Positions 16,840 to 27,276 are shown, numbered from the stretch's first letter. The stretch: DNA of 64,000 bases from Sulfurimonas sp. hsl 1-7 (GCF_030577135.1 NZ_JAUIRR010000001.1:434001-498000); one strand, 5' to 3'. Numbers and translations are program-made. Notes: generated by a model from the letters alone, not told the origin.

Positions 16840-17936
16840 ACGTTAAATCTAAAGTGCATTACATCGCCGTCTTGAACGATGTACTCTTTTCCTTCTAGTC
16901 TCATTTTCCCTGCTTCTTTAGCACCTGCTTCACCGCCGCAAGCGATAAAGTCTTCATAGCTGATAACTTCGGCACGGATAAAACCTTTTTCGAAGTCGTT
17001 GTGGATTGCTGCAGCTGCACGTGGAGCTGTTGAGTTTTGGCGGATTGTCCAGCTACGAACCTCTTTAACACCTGCAGTGAAGTAGCTCATAAGTCCAAGT
17101 TTCTCAAAACCTTTGTGGATGATCTGCTCTAGACCAGATTCAGTTACACCGAGTTCATCTAAGAACTCTTTTGCTTCCTCTTCTTCAAGACCGATTAGTT
17201 CCTCTTCAACTTTTGCACAAAGCTTGATAAGTTCACAGTTGTTTTTTGCAGCGTGTTCTTTAAGTGCGATTACATACTCATTATCTTCTAAAAGACCGTC
17301 TTCATCTGTGTTTGCACCGTACATAATCTCTTTGTCAGTTAAGAAACGAAGTTCACGAGCAAGTTGTTTGTACTCATCTGTATCTGCTTTTTCAAAGTTA
17401 CGAGCTAAATTCCCTTCACCAAGGTATTCTAAAAGTTCACTAGCAACATCAACAAGTCCTTGAGCAGATTTGTCTGCTTTTGCTTGTTTTTTAAGTCTGT
17501 CGATTCTGTTTGAAAGTACTTCAATGTCAGCTAAAATAAGCTCACCTTCAATGATCTCAACGTCACGAAGCGGATCGATGCTTCCTTCATTATGAACAAT
17601 GTTTTCATCTTCAAAACATCTCACAATTTGTAAGATAACTTCTGTTTCACGGATGTTTGATAGGAACTTATTTCCTAGACCTTCACCCTTACTCGCACCT
17701 TTTACAAGACCTGCAATATCTACGAAGTCTAATGTCGAGTACTGAATTCTCTCAGGATTAACAATCTTTGCAAGTTCCCCTAAACGTTTGTCAGGTACCG
17801 GCACAACTGCTTTATTTGGTTCTATAGTACAAAACGGATAATTTGCCGCTTCTGCGTTTTGTGCTTTTGTTAAAGCGTTGAATGTTGTTGATTTACCTAC
17901 GTTTGGAAGTCCTACTAAGCCTATTGCTAATCCCAT
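16836..17936 (-). CDS. ychF: Ribosome-binding GTPase/ATPase YchF
   Basis: A 366-residue Obg-family P-loop NTPase. G1 is [15 protein letters not shown]3 is [14 protein letters not shown], and the C-terminal TGS domain begins near 280 with [17 protein letters not shown] and ends [16 protein letters not shown]. YchF (OLA1 in eukaryotes) prefers ATP because the G4 motif is altered, and it binds the ribosome. Length equals the family norm (about 363). Start ATG is preceded by a purine stretch (AAAGGTAAG). Confidence 0.95.
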   Translation of the reverse strand: MGLAIGLVGLPNVGKSTTFNALTKAQNAEAANYPFCTIEPNKAVVPVPDKRLGELAKIVNPERIQYSTLDFVDIAGLVKGASKGEGLGNKFLSNIRETEVILQIVRCFEDENIVHNEGSIDPLRDVEIIEGELILADIEVLSNRIDRLKKQAKADKSAQGLVDVASELLEYLGEGNLARNFEKADTDEYKQLARELRFLTDKEIMYGANTDEDGLLEDNEYVIALKEHAAKNNCELIKLCAKVEEELIGLEEEEAKEFLDELGVTESGLEQIIHKGFEKLGLMSYFTAGVKEVRSWTIRQNSTAPRAAAAIHNDFEKGFIRAEVISYEDFIACGGEAGAKEAGKMRLEGKEYIVQDGDVMHFRFNV

Positions 17937-18030
17937 ATCTTACCTTTAAAAAACTTTTTGTGGAATTATATCTAAGAAAAGCTAAAATTATACATGCTAG
18001 AATTGCATCAAAAATTAGATAAGGTATATT

Positions 18031-18714
18031 TTGAAATTTAGTGAGAAGAAACTTATAATATTTGATTTTGACGGAACACTCATTGACAGTGTGCCTGATC
18101 TGGCAGCTTCAGTAAATTTTATGTTGAGAAAATTAAATAAAAAACTATATAGTATAGATGAGATAAGGGAGTGGGTCGGCAACGGTGCACAAACACTTGT
18201 AAAGCGTGCTTTGACTGGGAAAAAAGATTTCCAAGAAGAGGAAGTCAATAAAAATCTTTATAAGCAGGGTCTGCCTATTTTTCTTGAAAGCTATGAAGAG
18301 AAACTTTGTGAACATACTTATCTCTATGAAGGTGTAAAAGAGACGTTAGAAGATCTCAAACAAAGAGGGTATAAAATGGCGATAGTGACAAATAAGCCTT
18401 ATAAGTTTATATTGCCCATCTTAGAAGCACTGGAGATTGAAGGGTATTTTGAGTTATTACTCGGAGCTGATTCACTGGCTAGTAAAAAACCCTCAGCGGA
18501 ACCGTTATTGCATGCAATGAATCACTTTGAATGTAATGAGAAAGAGTGTGTAATGGTAGGGGATTCTAAAAACGATATTATCGCTGCAAACAATGCAAAT
18601 ATGCATAGTATCGCTGTTAGTTACGGATATAACTACGGTGAGGATATCTCAGTACATCAGCCGAGTATTATTATCGAAAATTTTGCAGATATTATAAAAC
18701 ACCTGGAAGTGTAA
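18031..18714 (+). CDS. gph: Phosphoglycolate phosphatase-like HAD hydrolase
   Basis: A 227-residue HAD phosphatase. Motif I is IFDFDGTLIDSVPDL, motif II MAIVTNKP, motif III Lys in KKPSAEPLL, and motif IV MVGDSKNDIIAA. The cap region WVGNGAQTLVKRAL is characteristic of Gph, which hydrolyses 2-phosphoglycolate. It starts with TTG, preceded by AAGG at a normal distance. The stop overlaps the start of the following FAD oxidoreductase by one base (TAATG), so the pair is co-translated. Confidence 0.88.
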   Translation: MKFSEKKLIIFDFDGTLIDSVPDLAASVNFMLRKLNKKLYSIDEIREWVGNGAQTLVKRALTGKKDFQEEEVNKNLYKQGLPIFLESYEEKLCEHTYLYEGVKETLEDLKQRGYKMAIVTNKPYKFILPILEALEIEGYFELLLGADSLASKKPSAEPLLHAMNHFECNEKECVMVGDSKNDIIAANNANMHSIAVSYGYNYGEDISVHQPSIIIENFADIIKHLEV

Positions 18715-20141
18715 TGGATACAACTAAGAAGATAGCGATCGTAGGTGGTGGAATAGCAGGAGCTTCCGTTGCACTTTATTTGGCAAAAACAGGTCTTAGC
18801 ATTACACTTTTTGATAAGGAGAAGTCTCTTGTAAGCGGTCCGCCTATGTGTCACTTGCATGCAGGGGGGAACCTTTACAGAGAGATAGATGACAATCAGT
18901 GTAAAATGCTTTTACAGCAATCGATTGAGTTGTTGCGGTTTTATCCTTATGCGATCGACTTTCGCCCGACGGTAATAGCAACTCCTACCACTGATGAGTC
19001 TGAGCCTAGTGATCTTTTCCCACGATTAAAGATGTTACAAGCTGAGTACCGGCATCTAATAGAGCTTGACCCCAATAATGAAGTACTGGGTAAAAGCGAA
19101 GAGTATTTTAAATGTTTTTCAAAAGAGGAGATGCTCTTACTTAAAGAAAAAGAGAGTGTACAACATCCTCAAACCTTAGATGAATGGATGATCCCCGTTG
19201 CAAAAAACATAGAGCTTGAAAAAATAAAGTATCCGCTTATCATGGTTCAAGAGTATGGACTCAATGTTTTTCGTATCTCGGCAAGTGTAACGCTCGGTTT
19301 AGAAAAACAAGAAAACGTAGGGTTGAAAACTGAGACTGAAGTTCTTGATATTAAGAAATATGAAACTTCATTTAAAATCACTTACAAGCACGATGATGAA
19401 GTAGTTACAGAGGATTTTGACTACCTCATCAATGCTGCAGGTTTTAGAAGCGGTGAGATCGATGATATGCTTGGAATCAAGCGCGATCGTTTAGTAGAAT
19501 TTAAAGCGGCATATGTAACAAAGTGTAATAAGTACGATACTCTGTGGCCTGAGGTTATCTTTCACGGCAAGCGTGGAACACCTCAAGGGATGGCTCAGTT
19601 TACTCCTTATCCTGACGGTTATTTTCAACTCCATGGAATGACAAAAGATATTACCCTTTTTGATAATGGACTTGTTCGTAGTAATGCATTAAGTGCCCAG
19701 CCGAAACTCGATGATATGTTTATAAAAAAGATCGATCAAGGGTGGTGTTTTACGGTAACACAGAGCCGTACGCAAGCAGCTATTGAACACCTTGCTCAGT
19801 ATATACCGGCATTTAAAGATGCAAAGGTTGCTTCAAAACCTCTTTACGGTGCGCAGCAGATACCCGGAGATGATGCAGACCTTAGAGCTTCTGAAGTTTC
19901 ATTTGAAGGGGAGAGATATGCAAGATGCGAGATCGTAAAAGCGTCCTCTATCCTTACTATGGCTGATGCGATTGTAAAAAAACTGATAGGACTTGGTTTT
20001 GTCGATAGGGAGTTTTACGGGCAAAGAGACTTTACGACAGCCCAAACTCTTAAAAAAGAGGACGTAGATCGTTATGCCGAACTGACTTGTAAAGAGAGGG
20101 AGTATCCAAGCTCACTTGCATATGTAAGCAACTCTTATTAA
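18714..20141 (+). CDS. FAD-dependent oxidoreductase (DAO-like fold)
   Basis: A 475-residue protein with an N-terminal Rossmann FAD site IAIVGGGIAGASVALYLAKTG (9-29), an acidic ribose-binding residue in ITLFDKEK, and the second FAD-contact string YLINAAGFRSGEIDDM (about 238-253). The overall pattern resembles D-amino-acid oxidase/MnmC-type oxidoreductases, but the substrate is not identifiable. There is no signal peptide. It shares a base with gph and is separated from PEP synthase by 48 bases containing a promoter, so the pair is probably its own unit. Specificity could be tested by phylogeny against MnmC, glycine oxidase and malate:quinone oxidoreductase. Confidence 0.8.
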   Translation: MDTTKKIAIVGGGIAGASVALYLAKTGLSITLFDKEKSLVSGPPMCHLHAGGNLYREIDDNQCKMLLQQSIELLRFYPYAIDFRPTVIATPTTDESEPSDLFPRLKMLQAEYRHLIELDPNNEVLGKSEEYFKCFSKEEMLLLKEKESVQHPQTLDEWMIPVAKNIELEKIKYPLIMVQEYGLNVFRISASVTLGLEKQENVGLKTETEVLDIKKYETSFKITYKHDDEVVTEDFDYLINAAGFRSGEIDDMLGIKRDRLVEFKAAYVTKCNKYDTLWPEVIFHGKRGTPQGMAQFTPYPDGYFQLHGMTKDITLFDNGLVRSNALSAQPKLDDMFIKKIDQGWCFTVTQSRTQAAIEHLAQYIPAFKDAKVASKPLYGAQQIPGDDADLRASEVSFEGERYARCEIVKASSILTMADAIVKKLIGLGFVDREFYGQRDFTTAQTLKKEDVDRYAELTCKEREYPSSLAYVSNSY

Positions 20142-20149
20142 ATTCGTAG

Positions 20150-20155
20150 TATAAT
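20150..20155 (+). promoter_or_regulatory. -10 box for ppsA
   Basis: TATAAT 34 bases before the ppsA start, followed by the ribosome site TAGGAG at a normal distance. Confidence 0.55.
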
Positions 20156-20189
20156 AGGTTACTATTTCCGTGTATAGGAGTGACTTGTT

Positions 20190-22562
20190 ATGCAGTATAT
20201 TAAGTATTTTGACCAGATAGGGATAGACGATGTAGAGAGTGTAGGCGGGAAGAATGCCTCACTAGGAGAGATGTATCAAAACCTCTCAAACAGCGGAGTG
20301 AAAATTCCGTACGGTTTTGCTATTACAGTTGATGCCTATAACTATTTTTTAGATGCAAACGGCTTGCTGGATAAGCTTCATGAACAGTTAGATACCCTAG
20401 AGCCCGATAATGTGGCCCAACTGCAAGAGAGAGCAAAAATATGTCGGGAGCTTATTTTAAATGCCTCTATTCCCGATGAGCTTCAAGCTGAGATACTTCA
20501 AGGGTATAAAACACTTCAACAAAGATATGACACCTCTATCACTTTAGCTGTACGATCATCCGCTACGGCCGAAGACTCACCTGAAGCCTCTTTTGCAGGA
20601 CAGAACGAAACCTTTTTAAATATCTCCAATAACGAAGAACTCCTAAATGCATACAAACAGTGTATAGCATCAAACTTTACAGACAGATCGATCCACTATA
20701 AGTACGATAACGGTTTTGAGTACTTAAAGGTATACCTGAGTGTAACGGTTATGAAAATGGTTCGCAGCGATTTGAGCGCCAGCGGTGTAATGTTTAGTAT
20801 AGATACAGAGAGCGGTTTTGAAGACGTAGTTCTTATAAACGGTGCATACGGACTAGGTGAGAATGTAGTGCAGGGGAGTGTCGATCCGGATAACTTCTAT
20901 GTGCATAAACCTACATATTTAAAAGGTTTTCGGGCTGTATTACAAAGAACACTCGGAAGCAAGAAGATTAAGATGAATCGACACTCAGAGAATGTTGATG
21001 TCCCAGAGGAGGATCGTAAACGCTATTGTGTAAGTGATGAAGATATATTACAGCTGACTGATTATGCTATTAAGATCGAGGAACATTACTCTGCTAAAGC
21101 GGGATATAAAAAGCCTATGGATATAGAGTGGGCAAAAGATGGTGACGACGGTGAGATCTATATAGTGCAGGCCCGCCCTGAAACGGTAGAATCACATCAC
21201 AATAAACTTACATACGAGAGTTATAAACTAAAAGAGAGCGGGGAGTTACTGGTAAGCGGTAGTGCAGTTGGAAGAAAGATAGCCTCGGGAAAAGTAAGAC
21301 GTGTAAAAGAGCTCTCTGAGCTGACAACATTTGAAGCTGGAGATGTACTTGTAGCTGAAACCACTACACCTGACTGGGAACCTGTTATGAAGATAGCTGC
21401 TGCCATTGTAACAAACAGAGGGGGGCGAACATGTCATGCTGCTATTATCTCACGTGAGCTTGGTATTCCTGCTGTTGTAGGGTGTGACAATGCTACCGAG
21501 GTACTTCAAGATGGAGATTTGGTGACGGTAAGCTGTGCAGAGGGTGAAGTTGGCTTTGTCTATAAAGGGCTACTTGATTTTGAGGTTGAAGAGAGTGACC
21601 TTAGTGACGTTAAAGAGACAAAAACAAAAATTATGATGAATCTGGGTAACCCCGATCTCGCATTTTCACTCTCTGCCTTACCGGTAGACGGGATAGGACT
21701 TGCCAGAATGGAGTTTATTATTAACCAGGCTATCAAGGTACACCCTATGGCACTTATCCATCCTGAAAGATTGGATCAAGCTACAACAGAAGCGGTCAAT
21801 AAACTCAAAGGTGATGAAAATGGAGAAGAGTTTTTTATCCGTCATTTGAGTGAGGGTGTTGCTACCATCGCATCAAGTGTATATCCAAAGCCTTGTGTAG
21901 TACGTATGAGTGATTTTAAAACAAATGAATATGCAGATCTTCTAGGGGGAGCGTTCTTTGAACCTGTAGATGCAAACCCTATGATAGGTTTCCGTGGTGC
22001 GGCACGATATTCGCATCCTGCATATGAAGAGGGTTTTGCCCTGGAGTGTAAAGCGATGAAGCGCGTACGTGATGAGATGGGCTTTACAAACGTCATACTT
22101 ATGATCCCTTTTTGTAGACGAGTAGAAGAGGGTGAAAGAGTTATAGCTACCATGGAGAAGTACGGACTTAAACGTGGAGAGAACGGACTTGAGATCTATG
22201 TGATGTGTGAGATCCCTAATAATGTGATAAGTATAGACGGTTTTAGTAAAAGTTTTGACGGTTTTAGCATAGGGAGTAATGATTTAACGCAACTTACCCT
22301 AGGGGTCGATCGTGATTCCGAGATTGTCGCTTTTGATTATGATGAGAGAGACGAGGGTGTGCTGAAGATGATCGAGATGGCCGTAGAGGGTGCGAAGAGA
22401 AATAATCGCCATAGCGGTATATGTGGTCAGGCCCCTTCGGATTATCCTGAGATGGCAGAATTTTTGGTACGTCTTGGAATAGATTCTATCAGTTTAAACC
22501 CCGACAGCGTGATAAAAACTCGTCAAAATGTTGCAGAGTTGGAGGAGAAACTCAGAAAGTAA
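20190..22562 (+). CDS. ppsA: Phosphoenolpyruvate synthase
   Basis: A 790-residue enzyme converting pyruvate and ATP to PEP, AMP and phosphate. The order is: ATP-grasp pyruvate phosphate dikinase N-terminal domain (1-340, VGGKNASLGEM, LAVRSSATAEDSPEASFAGQ), swivelling phosphohistidine domain with GGRTCHAAI (His416), and C-terminal PEP/pyruvate TIM barrel with GFRGAARY, FSIGSNDLTQLTLGVDRDS and GICGQAPSDYPE. Length matches bacterial PpsA (about 790). It has its own -10 box and an intrinsic terminator. With nifJ in the same window it supports gluconeogenic flow from acetyl-CoA through pyruvate. Confidence 0.97.
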   Translation: MQYIKYFDQIGIDDVESVGGKNASLGEMYQNLSNSGVKIPYGFAITVDAYNYFLDANGLLDKLHEQLDTLEPDNVAQLQERAKICRELILNASIPDELQAEILQGYKTLQQRYDTSITLAVRSSATAEDSPEASFAGQNETFLNISNNEELLNAYKQCIASNFTDRSIHYKYDNGFEYLKVYLSVTVMKMVRSDLSASGVMFSIDTESGFEDVVLINGAYGLGENVVQGSVDPDNFYVHKPTYLKGFRAVLQRTLGSKKIKMNRHSENVDVPEEDRKRYCVSDEDILQLTDYAIKIEEHYSAKAGYKKPMDIEWAKDGDDGEIYIVQARPETVESHHNKLTYESYKLKESGELLVSGSAVGRKIASGKVRRVKELSELTTFEAGDVLVAETTTPDWEPVMKIAAAIVTNRGGRTCHAAIISRELGIPAVVGCDNATEVLQDGDLVTVSCAEGEVGFVYKGLLDFEVEESDLSDVKETKTKIMMNLGNPDLAFSLSALPVDGIGLARMEFIINQAIKVHPMALIHPERLDQATTEAVNKLKGDENGEEFFIRHLSEGVATIASSVYPKPCVVRMSDFKTNEYADLLGGAFFEPVDANPMIGFRGAARYSHPAYEEGFALECKAMKRVRDEMGFTNVILMIPFCRRVEEGERVIATMEKYGLKRGENGLEIYVMCEIPNNVISIDGFSKSFDGFSIGSNDLTQLTLGVDRDSEIVAFDYDERDEGVLKMIEMAVEGAKRNNRHSGICGQAPSDYPEMAEFLVRLGIDSISLNPDSVIKTRQNVAELEEKLRK

Positions 22563-22625
22563 AATAGCTTTTTTTAACAAACGATAAATAAAGTAGCTGA
22601 TGAGGTAATGGATATATAAAAACAG

Positions 22626-22654
22626 AGCTCTAATTGTCTATATTTAGAGCTTTT
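22626..22654 (+). terminator. Intrinsic terminator after ppsA
   Basis: AGCTCTAA and TTAGAGCT form an 8-bp stem around a ten-base loop, followed by a short T-run (TTTT). It lies 64 bases after the ppsA stop. Confidence 0.75.
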
Positions 22655-22692
22655 GTAATACTATTCATAAGTGTTTATTAAACAGATTTTGA

Positions 22693-22698
22693 TATAAT
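22693..22698 (+). promoter_or_regulatory. -10 box immediately before the cytochrome c peroxidase gene
   Basis: TATAAT ends seven bases before the ATG at 22706, in GATATAATCCG. The predicted start of transcription is at or next to the start codon. Confidence 0.45.
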
Positions 22699-22705
22699 CC
22701 GTTTT

Positions 22706-23620
22706 ATGAATAAGTTTATATTATATACATTATTATTTTCAGAATTTCTTTTTTCAGCAGAACTTATTACTCCTATACCCACAAATGTAGATGTAGATCA
22801 AGCAAAAGCGACATTAGGTAAAGAGTTGTTTTATGAAACAAAACTTTCTAAAAACAATACGGTCAGTTGTGCTAATTGTCATCAATTATATAGCGGTGGA
22901 GATGATGATTTAGTTGTTTCTCAAGGAATAAACGGTGCAAAAGGTTCTATAAATGCACCTACGGTTTATAATGCCGTTTTTAATTTTCGTCAGTTTTGGG
23001 ATGGCAGGGCAAAAACATTAAAAGACCAAGCTTTGGGCCCTATTGAAAATCCTATAGAGATGGGGCATGATTTTGAAGCATTAATCCCGGAACTTAATCA
23101 AAGTGATTATAAAACAAAGTTTGATGCACTTTATGAAGATGGGATTACAAGAGATAATATTGCCGATGCAATAGCCGAATTTGAAAAAACATTGATCACT
23201 CCAAATGCTCCGTTTGACCTCTATCTCAAGGGGGACGTCACTGCATTAAACCAAGAGGAAAAAGAGGGATATAAACTCTTTAAAGCAAAAGGGTGTATTG
23301 CATGTCACCACGGGATCAATATCGGTGGAAATTCCTATAATAAATTTGGTATTTTTAGTGATAGTAACAGTTCTGATTTAGGGCGTTATAATGTGACACA
23401 CAGAGAGCGTGACAAATTTTACTTTAAAGTGCCTTCTTTAAGAAACATCGAAAAAACGGCACCGTACTTTCATGACGGTCGTACAGATGATTTGGATGAG
23501 GCAGTTCTTTTAATGGCAAAGTATCAGCTTGGTCGTAAAATCACCAAAGATGAGTTAAAGAAAATTGTTGCTTTTTTAAAGTCTCTTAACGGTGAACTAC
23601 CGCAAGATATCGAGCCATAG
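22706..23620 (+). CDS. Di-haem cytochrome c peroxidase (CcpA/MauG family)
   Basis: A 304-residue periplasmic protein with a signal peptide (MNKFILYTLLFSEFLFSAE). Two c-type haem sites are present: CANCH at 55-59 and CIACH at 197-201. PTVYNAVFNFRQFWDGRAKTL, GPIENPIEMG and KVPSLRNIEKTAPYFHDG are signatures of bacterial di-haem peroxidases, which reduce hydrogen peroxide with electrons from cytochrome c. It is followed with no gap by a GGDEF-EAL gene (ATG directly after the TAG), which is unusual company for a peroxidase. Confidence 0.92.
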   Translation: MNKFILYTLLFSEFLFSAELITPIPTNVDVDQAKATLGKELFYETKLSKNNTVSCANCHQLYSGGDDDLVVSQGINGAKGSINAPTVYNAVFNFRQFWDGRAKTLKDQALGPIENPIEMGHDFEALIPELNQSDYKTKFDALYEDGITRDNIADAIAEFEKTLITPNAPFDLYLKGDVTALNQEEKEGYKLFKAKGCIACHHGINIGGNSYNKFGIFSDSNSSDLGRYNVTHRERDKFYFKVPSLRNIEKTAPYFHDGRTDDLDEAVLLMAKYQLGRKITKDELKKIVAFLKSLNGELPQDIEP

Positions 23621-26467
23621 ATGAAAAAAATAAAAAATATAGATTCTGTAAGTGCATTGTTAATGCTTTTTATCTTTTTACTCTCATTTCTATTTTATTA
23701 TCTCTATATGATAGAACAAAATGTAGAAAACTATAACAAGAATCACAATAAACTGATAGATATGCAACTGTTAAACAAAGGGTTTGATGATTTTTCATTA
23801 AGCTCAAGTGAATTGAGTAACTATAATCTAGTGAATGATGAAATTGAGAATTTCACCAGGCTGTTTATAGAGTTGAAAAACAACATAGATCTAAATTATC
23901 CAGAAGATAAAGTTTTAGCTCAAAAAATAGCAGTGATTCAAACGCAGTTTGAAAAAAAAGCAGAAGATATTGAGTACTTTAAATCACTCAACTCAGCTTT
24001 AATAAGCGGTTCACATTTTCTTTTCGACCTTCAAAGAAGTATCTCTGAGTCAAAAGAGATCTCAGGTGATACGAAAAGTTTAGTTAATGAAGCACTCTTT
24101 TATCTATTTCAATTTACCAAGAGTGACTATATAGACAAGTCCTATGTTTCAAACAAGCTTTCAAAGGTGCAACAACAACTTGATAAGAAAAAGATAGTTT
24201 TAGTAGCGAATTTTTATAATCAATCCACAGTATTACTTGATACGCTTACTTCATATAGAAATATCTCTAGTGATATCCGAGCTAATGAACTCGGTTCACT
24301 TTTAGATGAACTAGAGAACAACCTTGATGAGAAGTACGAATATTATCTAGTTGAACAACAAGTGATCGTGTCTTTCTTTTTTATTTTTACAATTGTTATT
24401 TTAGTATCACTCATCTTTTTCTACATACGTTCATTAAAAACAAAAAAAGAGCTGTTGGCATTTAATTATGCGGTACAACACAGTGATAATGCAATAGTGA
24501 TGACAGACCCGGATAAAAATATAATTTTTGTAAACGAAGTTTTTGAAAAAACTACCGGTTATAGCAGTGAAGAGGTGATGGGAGAAAATCCTCGTATATT
24601 AAAATCGAATCAACAAGATGAACAAACCTATGTTGATATGAAAGAAAGATTGGCAAGCGGAAAAAGTTGGGAGGGTGAGCTTATAAACAAAAGAAAAGAT
24701 GGAACTCTATTGTATGAAAGAGCTTCTATTATCCCTATTTTCTCAAATGAGAAGTTGATTAACTACCTTGCAATAAAACTGGACATCACTGAATATATAG
24801 AACAAAACATGAGACTGCAGCAAGCTGCAAGTGTTTTTGAAAATACCGAAGAAGTTATCATCATTGCAGATAAAAATGCTGAAGTGGTAACTGTAAATAA
24901 AGCCTTTACAGATATCTACGGATATACTATAGATGAGATAAAAGGTACTAATCTTAGTGTGCTGCATTCAGGTGCTCAAGACAAAAACTTTTATCTGCAT
25001 ATGTGGGACAAAATTCTTCATTATGATTTCTACCGTGGAAAAATCATCAATAAGACAAAAAGCGGAGAAGAGATACCTGTATGGGTTACTATAAAAGCTA
25101 TTAGAGATAAATCGGGGCAAATTATTAATTATACTGCTGTACAAACAGATTTAAGAGCTATAGAAAACTCTGAAGCAAAAGCAGAGTACTTGGCTTATCA
25201 CGATCCGTTAACAGGTTTGTACAACAGAGTTAGTTTTGAAGAGTATTTAACGCAAACATTAACCGTAGTAAAAAGACAAGAGAAAAAGTTAGCAATACTC
25301 TTTATAGACCTTGATAGGTTTAAGATCATTAACGATACTTTAGGGCATGATATCGGAGATGAAGTACTTATAAGTGTTACAAAAAGATTGAAACATATCC
25401 TCAGAGAAAGTGATTACATATCAAGATGGGGCGGCGATGAGTTTGTCGTTATTCTTCAAGATGTAATGTCCGATACACTTGTTGCAACTGTTGCTAGAAA
25501 AATCATTGACAGCATTAAAGAACCGATCCATATCGGGTATCATAACTTTAATATCACTGCAAGTATAGGTATCTCTTTATATCCTAATAACGCTGATGAT
25601 GCTAAAACCTTAATAAAATATGCAGACAGTGCTATGTACCTTGCAAAAGAGAACGGCAAAAACAGTTTCCGTTTCTATACTACAGAGCTCTCTTTGGAAA
25701 CGGAAGAGAGACTTAACATCGATATTGCATTACATAGTGCTTTAGAAAAAAATGAGATTTATGTAGTGTTTCAACCACAGTACAATTTAGCGACGAAACA
25801 AATTGTATCTGTAGAAGCATTAGTACGATGGGAAAACGAGACATTAGGTTTTGTACCACCGGATAAGTTTATACCGATTGCGGAAGATAACGGCTTTATC
25901 GTTGAACTGGGCTACTTTATTTTTGAAGAATCGTGTAAAGCACTCAAGAAGATGAAAACTGCCGGTTTAGAATTGCAAAGAATTGCTATCAATGTTTCTA
26001 GTATTCAGTTTAAAGAGCCTAATCTTATTGAAGCACTACTTTCAATTGTCAATAGACATGAACTGGATCCTTCAGAGATTGAGATAGAGATCACCGAACG
26101 CTTTTTAATGGAAAATACAACCAAAAATATAAGAACATTACAAAGTTTCAGGGATTACGGTTTTAAGATATCTATTGATGATTTCGGTACCGGGTATTCC
26201 TCTATGTCTTATCTTAAGCAACTTCCGATCGATACGATCAAGATAGATAAGTCTTTTGTTGACGATATAGGTGAAAACAGTTCAGATAATGCAATTATAG
26301 AAGCGATCATCGCACTTTCAAAAACATTAAACTACTCTATCGTAGCTGAGGGGATAGAAACAGGAGCTCAAGAGCAATTTTTAGCAGATATAAACTGTGA
26401 TATCGGTCAAGGATATCTTTTCTCACGTCCTATTTTGTTAGAGGAAGTTATAGCACGCTTTGAGTAA
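23621..26467 (+). CDS. PAS-PAS-GGDEF-EAL c-di-GMP protein with periplasmic sensor
   Basis: A 948-residue inner-membrane protein: helix at about 11-30, a helical periplasmic domain (30-245), second helix at 248-269, two PAS domains (about 280-395 and 400-515), GGDEF domain with GGDEF at 604-608 and inhibitory RESD at 595-598, and EAL domain starting near 695 with VEALVRW (EAL at 732-734) and IDDFGTGYSS. Catalytic motifs of both cyclase and phosphodiesterase are intact, so it could make or degrade c-di-GMP. Its start touches the stop of the peroxidase gene, suggesting shared expression and a possible link to peroxide or redox sensing by the periplasmic or PAS domains. Confidence 0.93.
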   Translation: MKKIKNIDSVSALLMLFIFLLSFLFYYLYMIEQNVENYNKNHNKLIDMQLLNKGFDDFSLSSSELSNYNLVNDEIENFTRLFIELKNNIDLNYPEDKVLAQKIAVIQTQFEKKAEDIEYFKSLNSALISGSHFLFDLQRSISESKEISGDTKSLVNEALFYLFQFTKSDYIDKSYVSNKLSKVQQQLDKKKIVLVANFYNQSTVLLDTLTSYRNISSDIRANELGSLLDELENNLDEKYEYYLVEQQVIVSFFFIFTIVILVSLIFFYIRSLKTKKELLAFNYAVQHSDNAIVMTDPDKNIIFVNEVFEKTTGYSSEEVMGENPRILKSNQQDEQTYVDMKERLASGKSWEGELINKRKDGTLLYERASIIPIFSNEKLINYLAIKLDITEYIEQNMRLQQAASVFENTEEVIIIADKNAEVVTVNKAFTDIYGYTIDEIKGTNLSVLHSGAQDKNFYLHMWDKILHYDFYRGKIINKTKSGEEIPVWVTIKAIRDKSGQIINYTAVQTDLRAIENSEAKAEYLAYHDPLTGLYNRVSFEEYLTQTLTVVKRQEKKLAILFIDLDRFKIINDTLGHDIGDEVLISVTKRLKHILRESDYISRWGGDEFVVILQDVMSDTLVATVARKIIDSIKEPIHIGYHNFNITASIGISLYPNNADDAKTLIKYADSAMYLAKENGKNSFRFYTTELSLETEERLNIDIALHSALEKNEIYVVFQPQYNLATKQIVSVEALVRWENETLGFVPPDKFIPIAEDNGFIVELGYFIFEESCKALKKMKTAGLELQRIAINVSSIQFKEPNLIEALLSIVNRHELDPSEIEIEITERFLMENTTKNIRTLQSFRDYGFKISIDDFGTGYSSMSYLKQLPIDTIKIDKSFVDDIGENSSDNAIIEAIIALSKTLNYSIVAEGIETGAQEQFLADINCDIGQGYLFSRPILLEEVIARFE

Positions 26468-26535
26468 ACTAGAAGTTTAAGCTCATCTTTGTTTTCATTT
26501 GTTAGAATTTCGCCTAAAAACAAAATGGACAATAT

Positions 26536-27276
26536 ATGAAAAAAATTTTATCTCGGATGGTTATTGGTGCAGCGACACTTTTTACAACTTCAAACCTTTT
26601 GGCAATTGAAGAAATTACGATAGATACCTGGTCGGAGTACTCAAACGGTTCAGAGTTCGATGTTGTGATGCAAGGCCTTATTATGGAACTTGAATGGACT
26701 AAGAAGTTTTCTTTAGTAGCGGCAAGTGCAGCAGGGATGCAAATTGAAGAGAGTAGTGGCGAAAAAAAATCAACTGCAAAAGATTTAGCAATTTATCCAA
26801 AATATGATTTTTTTGATCCAAAGCAAAATGGAATGCCCGGCTTTTCATTGATGGCCGGAGGTGTTTTTCCAACAGGGCATAATTTTTTAAGTTCTCCAAA
26901 TAGAGCCTATCTGGCTATTGCAATGTTCCCTATGAAACTTTTTAACGACAGAGTTGCTTTAGAAGCACAACTAGGACATCGTTATATTGATGTAAAAGAT
27001 GAAAAAGATATTAATCGTTTACATTGGGGCATATTTGTAGAAGCTAATATGGTTGATGATTATAATATATTTACTAACTTTTATTCAGGGACACAGTTTG
27101 ATATTGACGTTCCTTCATTGAGTCAGGAATATGGCCTTAGTTACGAGTATAGTGATACTTTCAAGTATAAAATGCTTTTTGGTATTCAACCAGAGCTAGA
27201 GGGCAGAGGAGATGCAGACGCAACAGAATATTGGGGCGAGCTTGGAGTTGAAATACATTTTAGTGAATTTGACTAA
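26536..27276 (+). CDS. Predicted outer-membrane beta-barrel protein
   Basis: A 246-residue protein with a signal peptide (to about residue 24, ending SNLLA) and an alternating polar/aromatic pattern typical of beta-barrels: AVALEAQLGHRYIDV-like strands, YNIFTNFYSG, YGLSYEYSDTFKYKMLFGI and a terminal GELGVEIHFSEFD ending close to an aromatic residue. I do not recognise a family; it resembles the transporter-like porins of sensor/efflux loci. It lies 68 bases after the GGDEF-EAL gene and 114 before the next one, so it may belong to the same signalling locus. Confidence 0.55.
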   Translation: MKKILSRMVIGAATLFTTSNLLAIEEITIDTWSEYSNGSEFDVVMQGLIMELEWTKKFSLVAASAAGMQIEESSGEKKSTAKDLAIYPKYDFFDPKQNGMPGFSLMAGGVFPTGHNFLSSPNRAYLAIAMFPMKLFNDRVALEAQLGHRYIDVKDEKDINRLHWGIFVEANMVDDYNIFTNFYSGTQFDIDVPSLSQEYGLSYEYSDTFKYKMLFGIQPELEGRGDADATEYWGELGVEIHFSEFD

